Of a stretch of DNA of 64,000 nt, positions 1 to 11,246 are shown piece by piece. The translations under genes were made by a program, and so were the position numbers. The notes beneath the pieces are model-generated. The model worked only from the letters and a program-made list of their open reading frames with translations. It had not been told where the DNA came from and did not search any database. The DNA is from Cyclaneusma minus. Lineage: Eukaryota > Ascomycota > Leotiomycetes > Marthamycetales > Marthamycetaceae. The stretch covers positions 1-64,000 of the forward strand of contig JAKZHN010000009.1 in NCBI GenBank assembly GCA_037179335.1, given 5' to 3'. How positions within the stretch are numbered: position 1 is the first letter of the stretch; the number at the start of each line of letters is the position of its first letter.

Positions 1-126
1 ATTATATTTATTATATTTATTATATTTATTATATTTATTATATTTATTATATTTATTATATTTATTATATTTATTATATTTATTATATTTATTATATTTA
101 TTATATTTATTATATTTATTATATTT
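1..126. repeat. 9-bp AT-only tandem repeat, about 14 copies
   Basis: The unit ATTATATTT is repeated almost perfectly about 14 times from the first base of the window. It lies at the far end of an inverted copy of the repeat also seen at 54921-55900, where the corresponding place (about 55861-55890) has only one or two such units. The array therefore looks like a local expansion inside a dead transposon copy. It may continue beyond the left edge of the window. Confidence 0.9.
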
Positions 127-1188
127 AATATTAATAATATTAAACTTTTATAATTTTTTTATAATTGTTTTTTTAATTTATAATTTATTTAATAATACTG
201 CTATATAATATATATACAGCCTTTAAATTTAATTAAAGCGCAATAAATATAGATTATATTATTTTAAAAAATTATAAGCAATTAAATTATTTATAATATA
301 ATTTAATATTTAGCATATAGAAATTTTTAAATATACGAAATTCTTTGGTAATTAATTGCTTATTATTAAAGTTTAAACCAAATAAACTAGATTTGCAAAT
401 AAAAATTGCAATTTTAGCTTGCAATTTCGCATTTCTTTTTAATTTTTTTTAAGTAATTTGTTAAATAATTGCAAAATTATTAAAATTTAACTTAATTTAA
501 TTTTGAATTAAATTAAAAGCAAAAGAAAAACCAAAAGCAAAAACTTAATTAATTTCGCTTTTGCGCAATATATCCGTATTTTTAATTAGGGCGTTTTAAT
601 TTTAAATTTGCCCAAAACAATTTATATTAATAAATTGGCTATTTAATTAAAAAAGGCTATTAAATATTTTTTGATTTTAAATAAAAAAAGCGCTAAATTT
701 CTTTTAATTGCTAATATTAATAGTAGTTTTATTAATATTAATGGCAATAATATTATTAGAAAGCGTATTATTATTTTTGCTATTATTTAATGCGGCTTTT
801 TAACTTAGCGCAAAAATTATGCTAATAATATTATTAAAATTAAACTATTTTAAAATTGAGAAAAATTGATTTTTAAAATTTTTAATAAAATTTAATATAT
901 TATAATTAATATTAAATTTGCAATTATTTAATTGAATAATTATTATTTTGCCAAATTATTATTTTTTAAAATAAAAGCAGATATTTTATTATAATAATTA
1001 AAAATAAATTAGCAAATAAAAATATATATATATATATTATTTTGCTATAACAAATAGCAGTATTTAAATATTATACACTAAAAGCTTTGCTTAATTTTTT
1101 TTAATAAGCAATGCTTATCTTTTATGCATTTTTAATATATATGCCTTATAGGGTGCCCGCAAGGCGACCCCCTCGGCCCCGTGTGATA
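1..1188 (-). mobile_element. RIP-mutated retroelement fragment, inverted copy of the 54921-55900 segment
   Basis: Read on the minus strand from 1188 to 1, this stretch follows the plus strand from 54921 for about 1 kb, with most differences being C/T or G/A. The best preserved part is a GC-rich core at about 1147-1188 (minus-strand start TATCACACGGGGCCGAG), matching 54921-54964 (TATTATACGGGGCCGAG). Other matching landmarks are a TTAATTAAG-type block and the long AT stretch after it. Homology stops abruptly at 1188, which suggests a real element end, possibly an LTR start of TG type changed to TA by RIP. No open reading frame survives. The copy runs off the left edge of the window, so its length is unknown. 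Confidence 0.7.
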
Positions 1189-1640
1189 TTAATGCGGTAT
1201 TTTTGCTTTTGGGAAAGGCTTTTTTTTATATATATAATAATCCGCTTATTTAATAATGTATAAAAGCGCTTGTATTTGGATAAGCAATTTAGAAAATAGC
1301 AAAGGTTATTTATTTATAAGCAATATATAAAAAATAAGCTAGCTATTAATTTTTATCCTGATTTGGAAAATAAATATTAAATTATTTGGCAATTTTTTTT
1401 TAATTTTTTTAAAAATCTATTTGGCTATTATTGCAATTCGCTAATTTTATATTTTGCTTAATATAATATTTAAAAGCCTAAATAGCTTAATTTTAAAATT
1501 AATCGACCGGGTTTAAAAAGCCTGGTATTAATATCGATTTCGAAAATAATTTGTAGGAATTTCGAAAATAAATTAAAAAAAATAACCAAATTGTTTTTTA
1601 AAAGCCGAAGCTCCTATTGCACCCTTGTAAAAAGCCACTA
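1189..1640. other. AT-rich stretch without gene
   Basis: This AT-rich sequence continues the RIP-like base composition beyond the end of the repeat copy. I see no open reading frame, RNA gene or clear repeat. Composition becomes normal between about 1640 and 1730, which marks the border with the gene-bearing compartment. Confidence 0.6.
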
Positions 1641-3677
1641 ATTAAAAAGCTATAAGCATAGCAGCTAAATAAAAATATAAATAAATGGGTATTTTATTAC
1701 TGGGTATATAATGCGTAAAAAACCATGATCTATTCCGGTCTTCGGTCTTAAGTACGTACTTGCTAGCCTTGCGCACGGGTCACCCTGCCTGAGGTGTCTC
1801 TCACCCCGGCTTACCGACAAACAGCAAGCCGAAGCTACCGGCGAGCAACGGATATTTCGCAGGAAGCAAACAAGCATCGAATAGCAGCGACATTACTGAA
1901 CTACAGCTCAATCTTATGTGTTTCAGAAAGCCTCACCAGACCAGCAAAACCGCATATCAAGATCATGCCTTTTCCCACCATATCAGCCCGCCTGTTTCGA
2001 GAACGCCTTACGCCCAAGCTTCGAGGAACTTCCCTGCTCCACATTATCCTTTTCCACGTGGAGACAAACAGGCACAAGCAGGGAAAACATCGACATTTGT
2101 GTCATTGTGACAACCTCTGATTCGCCTCTAAGACCTGTCAAAATTGAACTCAAAGATGCCACAGAGCGGGCTTGACCCTTGACAACTCAAGGCCCACGCT
2201 ACGTCGCCACTTTTACCACAACGGAGACTCTTCCGGACCAGTAGTTCAAGGTAGCATCAAAGAAGGCTCAAACACACCATTGGAATCAATATTGACTTTT
2301 GCTGCAATCAGGTACTGCTTATCGATCGAGTCTAGGCCTAGTGTGTGCCCAAAGCTGGCTGTTCTGGGGGGTGTCATGACGTTGATGAGTTTAGAATGAG
2401 AGACCAAAACTCGACGGTCGTCAGGATGGCGAAAGTCATCTAGACTTTGTACCAAGTCCATGGTTGGCCTTCTGTGGTTGACCGCGGAACAATGTCATCC
2501 CTCGGGGTGGCGGAATCCAGGATGTCAAGTATTTTTGGACTGGAAATTCGGTAGGCGAGTGGAGACGTCATTGAGTCTATTCACAACGATGAGATTGCTC
2601 CCAAGTCGCCAGGTAAAGTACAGCGCTATGGGAAAAGATCGCGTCCAGCTTGATGTTGAGAACCAAAGGTCAAGTGAAGCCTGTTCACCTCTGCTTTGTT
2701 CCTAATGACCTGAAATCTATGGCCTGTACCCGGACTTTCCATCGCATCGTGAATCTCCAATCTTCTGTTGATATATATCTCTCAAATCACCCTGTCACCT
2801 GGTCCTTGTTTCCCAAAGTTCTCAACTCTCAAGACGATTCACGGTCCAGACTCGCCGAAAGAGTTCTGCGGCTCACAGCAGTAGCAAGACCCAGGATTCG
2901 AAAATTGAGGTAAAGCCCGCACTCGCAGATAGACAGTCCAGTGCTCCCGCCATATCTAGTCCCATAATGAGCTACTGTCAGATCAATCATCGACCGCTAG
3001 CCTGAAACACTTACTATTAAGTATGGGTGGATTGGCTAGACTGGAGATAATCATCAGATCATCATCCTTGATACATTCGACAACGGAGAAAGATAAAAAG
3101 CGTAGGGGGCAAAACGAGAGCTTAGCGCCCAATAGTAAGAGCACGGGGGTCCGCATGGGGATCGGTGGAATCTACAATCCTTACTCTACCAGGGAGGAGC
3201 GAAAAGTGAATATGGAAAGATAGCAAAGCTGCGTTGGGCTCTAGCTCGGTTTTTCTGACAGTGGCGAGGTCAGACGCCTTAAGTACGTATTCTCGCGAGT
3301 CGGAGATTCCTGACACTTTTATAATTTGAAGCCATGGAAACTGTGTCGAGGGATCCATATGACTGGGGATTGGGGGAAATCCCATGGGAACGAGGAAGTG
3401 TGTCGGGAAGGTTGTTAAACAACGAGGTCTTCTACATTTCTGGAGTTTGGGTTCTGGATCTTGAAGACTCGGTCCTTGCGGTTGTGATAGACTACGGAGT
3501 AAGTAACTGTAAGACAGCAAGCATCTTGAAGAACGACTCGCCACCTTGGGCCAAGTGTCGTTTGATTTAAAACTCGTTCGCAATCAAAAACATCCGGCTT
3601 TCTCTCCAGACTGCTCATGCTCAGTCACCTTCCCCATCACCACCTTCTCTTTCTTCAAATACTCCCCAAACTCTCCC
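1641..3677. other. Intergenic region with no supportable gene
   Basis: The base composition is normal, but only short overlapping open frames of up to 153 codons occur on both strands, and none has a recognisable domain or a convincing exon structure. The right part holds the 3' flank of the Atg22-like gene. Old gene remnants are possible but I cannot show any. Confidence 0.5.
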
Positions 3678-5384
3678 CTAGTCCCTACTCCTCTGCTCGC
3701 TAATGCAGAAAATCCCCACCCACGGCACGAATATCAGCGCCGCCACAAACGCAAATGGCGCATTATGATTCCCATCCGCATCCACAATTGCACTACTAAC
3801 AATCGGTCCAATCCAAGCACTCCCCTTACTCACAATCCCCAGCAGACTAAAAAACATATACTCTCTTCCCCTGGGTACCAGCTCCGCCATAAAAGCTTGA
3901 CCATATGAGAACTGCGCTCCGAGAGTAAATCCATATTGCGCTGCAAATAGCCAGAACTCCCATAGGTTGTGGTAGCCGAAGGAAGGTGTCCAGATGCCGA
4001 TTAGGCCCCAGAGGGCGAGGAGAAGACAGCCGAAATTCGTGCATTGGAGCATGGTTTTTGTGCGGAGATTGAAACGTTGCTGGACCCAGTAGGCGGCATA
4101 GACGCCGACGATGCACGATGCTCCTTGGACGAGAATGAGGTAGGAGTTTTGGGTTGCTGAGAAATCGACGACTTGGGTTTGAAAGATGGCCACTAGACTG
4201 ATAACCGTATTGATACCATCCGCGAGCAAGAAAAAAGCAAGCAAATAGAAGAAAGTCTGTTTCAGTTGCCAGCACTGTTTTGCTGTAAACCAAGTTTGTC
4301 TGAAGCCGAGGGTCAGGTAGTTGTCGCCGGGGGGTAGTGGAGGCCCGGGACGCCGTTTCTCATAGAGGAACCAGGGGATTGCGAAGATTATCCAGAAACC
4401 AGTGCAGGCTGCTACTGAGACTGAGTAGCCCCAGTTGTTCTGCGCTGTACTGTCGTCGGCATGGACACCGAATAGGGCTCCAAGTGATAGAGCGCAGCAG
4501 ATTACAAAACCGACGTTGTTCCAGACATAGCTGATGTTCATGATCTTGGACCGTGTCATTGATGTCTTTTGCTCGTACGTATCTTCATTTATGTTGCCGT
4601 TAAGGAATTCCTCTCTCGCGGTTCGAGCTTCCGGCAAATCGTGGGCGAGTTTCGGAAAGATAGCGTTGAAAAAGACGTATGAAGACCACCAAGTAATACC
4701 TACATCACCATCAGTATTCCTCTACAACTAACAGACTCATACGACCTACTGCTCAATATATAAAGCGCCATAGCAACCCTCCATTTCCCAGTCATCTTCA
4801 CACCAAGAAACCCAAACTCCAAAGCCCAAGTAATGACAGAAAATCCTCTCACCACCCACGGATTCCAATTTCCATGATCCGCCATACTACCAATAGCTAG
4901 AAAGAGCAGTGATTGCCCCAAGAACGTTAATCCGGTACCAATAAGCACAACAGATGTATACTCTTTAGTCCCACCAGCCCAAAACACGTGGCATGGTGCT
5001 GAAGGATCAACATTGCAAGAAGAGCTGCCCAGAGGCAAGACGTCGGGGTTGAAGCCGGCTTGGTAAATCAGGTTCTGGAAGAGAAGGTTGGAGCTGCTTC
5101 TGTCATCAGAGGGATTATATGATGACTTGAGAAGTGTAGCCTACTTACTATTGGAAAGAGCCAATGCCGTTGTTGCCGGCGTAGTAGGAGTAGTAAGACC
5201 AGACTCCCTTCGACGTAGCTGGGGCGCCTTGAGATGCGTAGGGATCCGGATTCCTGGTCTCGCGGGTTACGTTGAAGTCGGTACTTGGTGGCTGATTAAT
5301 ATGGCTGGGAGCTGCCACGGCTGTGACTGGTAACTTTGAGATGTGGACGTCTTCGCGCTCGGATATGTTCTCTTTCTCGGCCAT
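3678..5384 (-). CDS. Atg22-like vacuolar MFS transporter
   Basis: Three exons on the minus strand: 5384-5149, 5096-4750 and 4699-3678, with introns of 52 and 50 bp, giving 534 residues. The protein starts with a short polar tail and is otherwise a string of hydrophobic segments consistent with about 12 membrane helices. The stretch WSYYSYYAGNNGIGSFQ, the long loop after it and motifs such as NISYVWNNVGFVI resemble the Atg22-like family of the major facilitator superfamily. In yeast Atg22 exports amino acids from the vacuole after autophagic breakdown; filamentous fungi carry several paralogs whose substrates are mostly unknown. I infer a vacuolar or other endomembrane transporter and do not assign the canonical ATG22 name. 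The acceptor of intron 1 was chosen because the alternative three bases upstream makes an in-frame stop. It is the first gene inside the left AT-rich border. Confidence 0.8.
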
Positions 5385-5961
5385 CGCGGTGCTAATGAGT
5401 TTCGTGAAGGAGATGACAGTGAGGCTCCCAAGTATGTCGGCTCAGCTTTGTACGACTGGACCGAATGATGGGATGTAGTAGTTGCCGCTGAAAGACCTCT
5501 CGAAGTCCTCGACTCCTTGAGTCCTTCCCCCGCTGTTGCATTATCACATAAAATCCCGTGTCTGCAGTAGAGCGTCGGTACGTATCGACTGCGCCCTATG
5601 CATGTCCAATTGCATTTGCAAAGCACGTCAATTTCGAGCAGAGATCTGTGTGCATTGCCAGTAATCATTGACATCGTACTTCGATGAATCTCGCAATCAC
5701 CGAAGTATTCAACCTTTGCTGGGGATACTACATCCAGATTCAAGAAGAAATGGATTGGTAGAGGCAAGGTATCGAATCAAGAGATTCCCGCACAGGATGA
5801 GATTTCGGTTCACATTAACACATAGCCTTCCCTATCAACATACCAAAGCAGGGTGTTTCAGTAGTTTTGTTCGCCGTAATGAGCAGGGTATCTATGTAAA
5901 ATGTTTAATCGGCGGGGGGAACAAACCAAAATGGTTCTTCATATCGCTCCATGGCATCTTC
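5385..5961. promoter_or_regulatory. Spacer between SSL1 and the Atg22-like gene
   Basis: About 580 bp separate the stop codon of SSL1 from the start of the Atg22-like gene, both on the minus strand. It must hold the 3' end of SSL1 and the promoter of the transporter. I see no clear regulatory motif. Confidence 0.4.
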
Positions 5962-7453
5962 TCATTGCTCCATGGCATCACCATTGCCGTTCTCATCAGC
6001 CTCTTCATCCATCAAGTACCTGGTGTCTGATTGGCAACCAGGGCAATTGTGCACCACCTCATGTGCAAAGACATCACAGTCGATGCAGAAGTGGTTGTCA
6101 CAAACCTCACAGGCATACCGTCCGCTCTCACTAATGCCCTTCGTTGCTTGGTTATCCTTCCGTCCCTCCGTTCTGCTAGAACCTGGACGTGGTACTGTGG
6201 GGAAAGGAGCTTGACATGAGAAGCAAGCCACGCTCCTCTTCTGCCTGGCTTTTGTCCACGAAACTTCATACCAGTTTCTCAGCGGGAACAGATGATGGTA
6301 TGAGCGTGCTAGATGCGTGGACAAGATGAGGGTGAGCCCACAAGCAGGACATTCTGCAGGCAGGCTGCACACTTTGTTGCCGCACCTGCTGCACATGTAG
6401 CCCCTTTTACAAGGTTTACCGTGACATGCGCAGAGGCTCAGGCTCTTCCCCGTTGCCAGCGTTCGACTCGGAAAGCCCATCATCAGTAGCGAAGACTCGG
6501 CTTGCTTCTGTGAACGAGTCACAGGCGGCGTAGTTACTGCCATAACCAATTCTCGGAAGTGCTGCTCATGCATTGCAACGGCATAGGTGCTGTTATCTCC
6601 AGCATTCGTCTTCGAGCACAATTCGGCGCAGATAGCTACCTGCGCTGCCAGGCCTATGACCGTGACCCTTATCCTGTCTGAGACGAGCGAGGCGATTGTT
6701 GTATGTATGTCGCCCGGGTCGGAGGTGATCAGGGCGCCGTAGATGATCATAATCTCTCGGGTGCCATGGCTAGGGGCATGGAACAGAGCAGCGCGACACA
6801 TTTCGAGCGCATTCTGTAAGCTTGGAACGCCATCAGGTTGTTCCGCGCGAAGTTCATGTAGTTTCGAGAGGTGCTGTGCCGGATTCCCGGACATGTCGCT
6901 GATCCGAATAGCTAGCCCATCCCGCATGCCAACAATCCCAAGTTGTGAGATTGGATTTTGTTCGAAAAATTCCGTCACAAACTCGCTCGCATATCGTATG
7001 GTGAGCAAATATCGATTGGGCCGTAGATCCTTCTCGACCATTGCAAAAGACAAATCCAGTACCAGGATCAGATGCCGTATGATGCCTCGCTGCAGAGGAG
7101 TAGTATCGCGCAGTAATCTAGCCGGTCAGCCAGAGGTTTATACATGGGGAAATGGAAGCGGATGCAAAACGAGCGCACCTTTTTCGTTTCCCCGCCTCTC
7201 TGAGACCCTCGACGGTGGAACTCAAGCTTCCATCTGCGCCCTCGACCACTTCATCCCAACTGCGCTTGATATCTTCCCATGCAGCTTTTTTCCGGGTGCC
7301 GCCTTCTCTGTCGCCGCCACGAGTGGTAGAGCCGGCGGGAGCTCTTACTTGGCCAGCGGATCGTGTGCCATGGCTGGCGCCGTCGACCTGGTGCGCGCCA
7401 ATTTCTTGGTCGGAGAGGTCATCATCGAGATACTCGGGATCGGAGTCCGCCAT
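5962..7453 (-). CDS. SSL1: TFIIH core subunit Ssl1/p44
   Basis: Two exons, 7453-7179 and 7117-5962 (intron of 61 bp), encode 476 residues. The protein is the p44 subunit of TFIIH, which activates the XPD/Rad3 helicase in transcription initiation and nucleotide excision repair. After an acidic, Lys/Arg-containing N-terminal tail of about 90 residues comes a von Willebrand A-like domain beginning at IIRHLILVLDLSFAMVEKDL (about 105-125) and ending near residue 290. A cysteine-rich zinc region follows at about 320-360 (CSRCGNKVC, CPAC). The C-terminal C4C4 RING-like finger is at about 428-453 (CEVCDNHFCIDCD, CPGC), with an acidic tail after it. Domain order and length fit the family. The start at MADSDPEY gives an acidic N-terminus and is the only plausible ATG in frame after splicing. 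The gene is divergent from TRM6. Confidence 0.95.
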
Positions 7454-7738
7454 GGTAGGTGGGTGGAGGTGGGAGCATGAGGAGCGAGGGGATCGATATG
7501 CTGCGCGCAAGAATACCTAGATAGTGAAGATGGCGAGCTATCGCAGTTTAAACAACTAGGGACAGCTGCAGCAGAGCTTCGATAAATCGGCCTTAGCGCC
7601 ACTTAGCGTCCCCGCATTTGATCGCCAGGCTACCCCGGTACAAAAGCAAGGCTGAGATCTTGAAAAAAGTGAGGCTCAGCAAAAGTTCAACTTTCAGATA
7701 TCTGATCGTCAACATTGTTTCACGCCACTGCAACCAAA
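7454..7738. promoter_or_regulatory. 285-bp divergent promoter of SSL1 and TRM6
   Basis: The start codons of SSL1 (minus) and TRM6 (plus) are only 285 bp apart, so both promoters and both 5' leaders share this stretch. No TATA box is evident. Co-regulation is an inference from spacing only. Confidence 0.6.
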
Positions 7739-9733
7739 ATGTTTTCCCTCGTGAAGCCGGACGACTGGGTGGTCTTGAGGCTCGCCTCGGACTCCCTGAA
7801 GTTGATCCAGCTGGTGCCAAATACGTGAGTGCCAGGGTCTTGAGTGAGCTCAGTCGCTTTCACTTGTCGACTTGCGCCAACCCATATTGACTTGCATTGC
7901 AGGACTATCGCAATACCCAAATATGGCTCCTTTCAGACCAATGCCCTCCTGGGGCGTCCCTACAACCTGACGTACGAGTTTGGTGACAAGAAACCCGGGC
8001 AATCACATTCGACCCTCCGCAGAGTTCCTGCCTCGGAAATCCATGCAGATACTTTCGCCGAAGAAGAAGCTCAAAAGACCTCTCCCGATGACAAGGTGGT
8101 CATTGGCGGCGGCGGGCTCGAGTTTTCTCTGCTTGGTGAAGATGGCGAAGTGGTAATGCGCTCAAACCGCGAGATCATCGACGATGGCGCACGGCAGACG
8201 CTCACCATGGAGGAGATCGAGACTCTCAAGCGCGAGGGCGCTGATGCTGGGAAAGATATCATTGCAAAGCTGATGCTGTCACATACCGCCATGGACAAGA
8301 AGACGGCCTTTTCCATGGCAAAATACAAATTGTTGAAGACGAAGAAGTTTCTAAGGCAGTTTACCGTTTTACCGCTGGACGTCCCCATGTTGACGCAGTA
8401 TCTAATGGACGAGAGGGATCCCTCAAAAATCTACGACATGCGGGAGGAAATGCTGGCTCTTCTGGGCTGTTGGGGGAACGTCCATTTTTCAGGAGATGAT
8501 GCCCCTGTGGATCCCGCAGCAACTCCTGGTGGACGATGGCTGGTGGTGGATGAGACAGGTGGACTGATCGTTGCCGCTATGGCAGAACGTATGGGTATAT
8601 TACACCCACAGAGTCCTGACAAAGAGGAACAAGAGGAAGAACAAGAGACAGCGCAGGAGGAGAAAGAGGTGACTCAGGAGGAGACACGCCAGGAGCAAGA
8701 TACTCAGCCCAATGGCGACAAGCAATCATCATCTCCAACGTCGACCAGAAAGGCGCCAGCCAGACCCACCAGTGCCGCCGACATCCACAAACCTCTAGCA
8801 AAACAAAACACCTTAACGCTCATCCACCCCAACGCCGAACCCAACCTCGCTCTCCTCAAATACTTCCACTACCTCCCCAACCTCTCGCGCTCCACGCACC
8901 CACTCGCCACCCACCTCCACACGCTTTCCTGGCTCCAGCTTCTTTCTCCTTCTGACGACGTAACTTATGGCACACCTCCTCCTTCCGCCACTCCTGCCGA
9001 AATCCAATCCTGGAAATCCGGAAAACGAACCACCTACTACCGCAAGCAACGTCGCTTCACCAAAGTCCGCGAAGTCGTGCACGCGACCCAAGCAGGCGGG
9101 TTCGATGGTCTGATCGTTGCAACTACGATGGACCCAGTAGGGATCCTGCGGAGTTGCGTGCCGCTACTGAGAGGTGGTGCACAGGTAGCGATTTACAGCA
9201 AGGATTTGGAGCCACTGCAGGCATTGGCGGATGTCTACAGTGTCAGCCGACGTACGGCGTTTATTTCAAATCCACCAGATGATTTCAAGAAGGAATTTGA
9301 GCAAGATCAGGCTGGCGAAGAGGGAGCAGAGAAAGAGGACAAGGATCCAGCGCTGTGGCCTGGAAATGAGGATTTTCCACTGAATCCGACAGTGCTGTTG
9401 AATGTCAATGTGCAGACCAGTCGGGTTCGGAAGTGGCAGGTTCTTCCGGGACGGACGCATCCGTTGATGACTGGAAAGGGTGGTTCGGAGGGGTTCTTGT
9501 TTACGGCTGTTAGGGTGATGCCTGCGAAGGGCAGGGTGGCGGCTAGGGGCAAGTTCAATAATAGGGAGAAGAGGCGGAAGATCGAGCCTTCAGTTGGTCA
9601 GGAGAAAGGCGAGGCTGCAAAGGAGAAGGTTGAAGTGTCGAAGGAGAAGACTGGGGCGGAGAACGGTCAAGTAGTCGGTGGCGACGCTGACGGGGATACT
9701 GTGATGGAAGATGCCGCCGCAGGGGATTCATAG
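7739..9733 (+). CDS. TRM6: tRNA (adenine-58-N1)-methyltransferase non-catalytic subunit Trm6/Gcd10
   Basis: Exons 7739-7824 and 7903-9733 (intron of 78 bp) encode 638 residues. Trm6 pairs with the catalytic subunit Trm61 and supplies tRNA binding for N1-methylation of A58 in the nucleus, needed for initiator tRNA stability. Family marks are the N-terminal sheet beginning MFSLVKPDDWVVLRLASDS, then TIAIPKYGSFQTNALLGRPY, and the Rossmann-like half with FDGLIVATTMDPVGILRSCV. The protein is longer than yeast Trm6 (478 residues). The extra length comes from an acidic Glu/Gln-rich insert at about 260-300, a Pro/Ser linker after it, and a Lys/Glu-rich charged tail after about residue 580. Exon 1 is required because the N-terminal conserved block lies before the intron. 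Confidence 0.95.
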
Positions 9734-10430
9734 AATAGACGGTAGCCTCGTGGAAAGAATATTGTCAAAACTCACTGTTCTAGAGCACAGCGAAGAATGT
9801 GCGTGCGTCCCACCAGAAATATATAAAAAAAAGAGCAAAAGGACTGCAACCCTAGTATATGGATGGCGAACCCAAGGGTTCATGGTTTAACGATAACGCT
9901 GCAATATTGCTCCATACGGATCCACAGTCGAGAGTTGTTACTTAGCTGTATATAAAGAAAGACTCAGTCGAGTCCAACTCTGGTATTACGCCCACTCCCC
10001 TCTGCCCATCTCTCTCCCTTCTCTTACCCTCGACTCACTCTTCTAGATCTAGACTCACACACGGAATACGGCGCAGTCTTGAGTAGATTATCGTAAGAGC
10101 CATACACCAATTCAGTGTTTGAGTCTTGACTTATGCTTCACGGGATGCCGATTCCCTCCCCGTTTTGAAATATCACATGGGAATGTCAGTGACTGCCCCT
10201 ATTCTCGCTGCGCATGGATGATCATTGAATGGCTGCAACGCTATCAGTCCACACACAAGAAGAAGAATCTAGAGCTGCTGTCCGCCCATCGTTCGCACTT
10301 CCAATCGTCCCCCTTTCACTCAGCCTCCCCTTGCCATCTGCAATCTCTGCATTCCTCTCCTATTCCAGAATCATCCCTCAATCCCAGTCACCAAAGCCCA
10401 CTGCATCCCCTTATCACACCCTAGACCCCA
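9734..10430. other. Convergent 3' spacer between TRM6 and ARPC3
   Basis: About 700 bp lie between the convergent stop codons of TRM6 and ARPC3. There are A-rich patches near 9820-9840 that may serve polyadenylation of TRM6. The short open frames at 10119-10450 lack any recognisable feature. Confidence 0.5.
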
Positions 10431-11246
10431 TCACAAGCTCTTCCCCATAAACTTCCTCTTCGTAAAGCTCAACCACCACTTACTCGGCTTATCGCCGTCT
10501 TCAAACACCCTCGCCAACAGACGCATAGCCAGCTCCTGTCTCACCTGGCTCAGATACTGCTTCAGCAACTCAGCCTCCTGTCTGCTCGAGGGCGCTTCGA
10601 ACATTTGGTTGAGCGGGAAGCCTGGGTCGCCTGGGATGGCAAAGTTGCTGTCTAGGGCAATATTCTGTACTTCCTTCTGCGCCTCCCTATATTTTGCAGA
10701 AAAACAACGAATCAGCTCGGTTCATTCCTTCATAATTCCCTCCCCTATCCACCCATCCGTGCTCATCCTTAACATCATGTAGTAGCTTTTGCAAGCTTCC
10801 TAGCACAGAGTTGGGAGTATTACACACCTAGCAGACATATTCGGCCTAATCTTCCCCAAACATTCCGAAACCCACAAAATACCATAAATCAGCAATCGAT
10901 CCGGCGCACCCTGGATCTCAAAGTTGCGAAAGAAAGTATTGGCGCGGAACAGAGCCAGGACTTCGTCGAGGGCGTCGTAGGATTCGGAGTCGGGCTCGGG
11001 AGATTGGGAGGCGGGGAGAGAGACGAGAGGGAGTTGCATGGCGGGGCCGCGGACTTTGGTGCGCAGGGGGAGGAGGAGGAATGCGCCGATGGTCTGGTAG
11101 GAGCTGGGGGGCTCCCCGTTGAAGATGCTGTTGTAGGCCTGGGGTGGGTGTTACTGTGTGTACCGTGTTCCGGGGACAATTGGGGAACGAGGAGGGGCAG
11201 AGAGCGGGAATATGGGGAATTGAGAGAGGGTAGAGCTTACTGGCAT
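10431..11246 (-). CDS. ARC18: Arp2/3 complex subunit 3 (p21-Arc)
   Basis: Three exons on the minus strand: 11246-11241 (only 6 bp, Met-Pro), 11138-10828 and 10686-10431. They encode 190 residues, close to the usual 175-190. ARPC3 is a structural subunit of the Arp2/3 complex, which nucleates branched actin at cortical patches. The joined N-terminus reads MPAYNSIFNG, matching the MPAYHS start of the family. Further marks are TIGAFLLLPLRTKVRGPA, ANTFFRNFEIQGAPDRLLIY, NFAIPGDPGFPLNQMF and the conserved C-terminus PSKWWLSFTKRKFMGKSL. The 6-bp first exon is chosen because it restores the conserved start and has a GTAAGC donor directly after it. The gene converges with TRM6. Confidence 0.95.

Noticed and set aside
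3122..3583. 153-codon minus-strand frame and its plus-strand counterparts
   Set aside because: Overlapping frames on both strands with no homology signal; I cannot support a gene.
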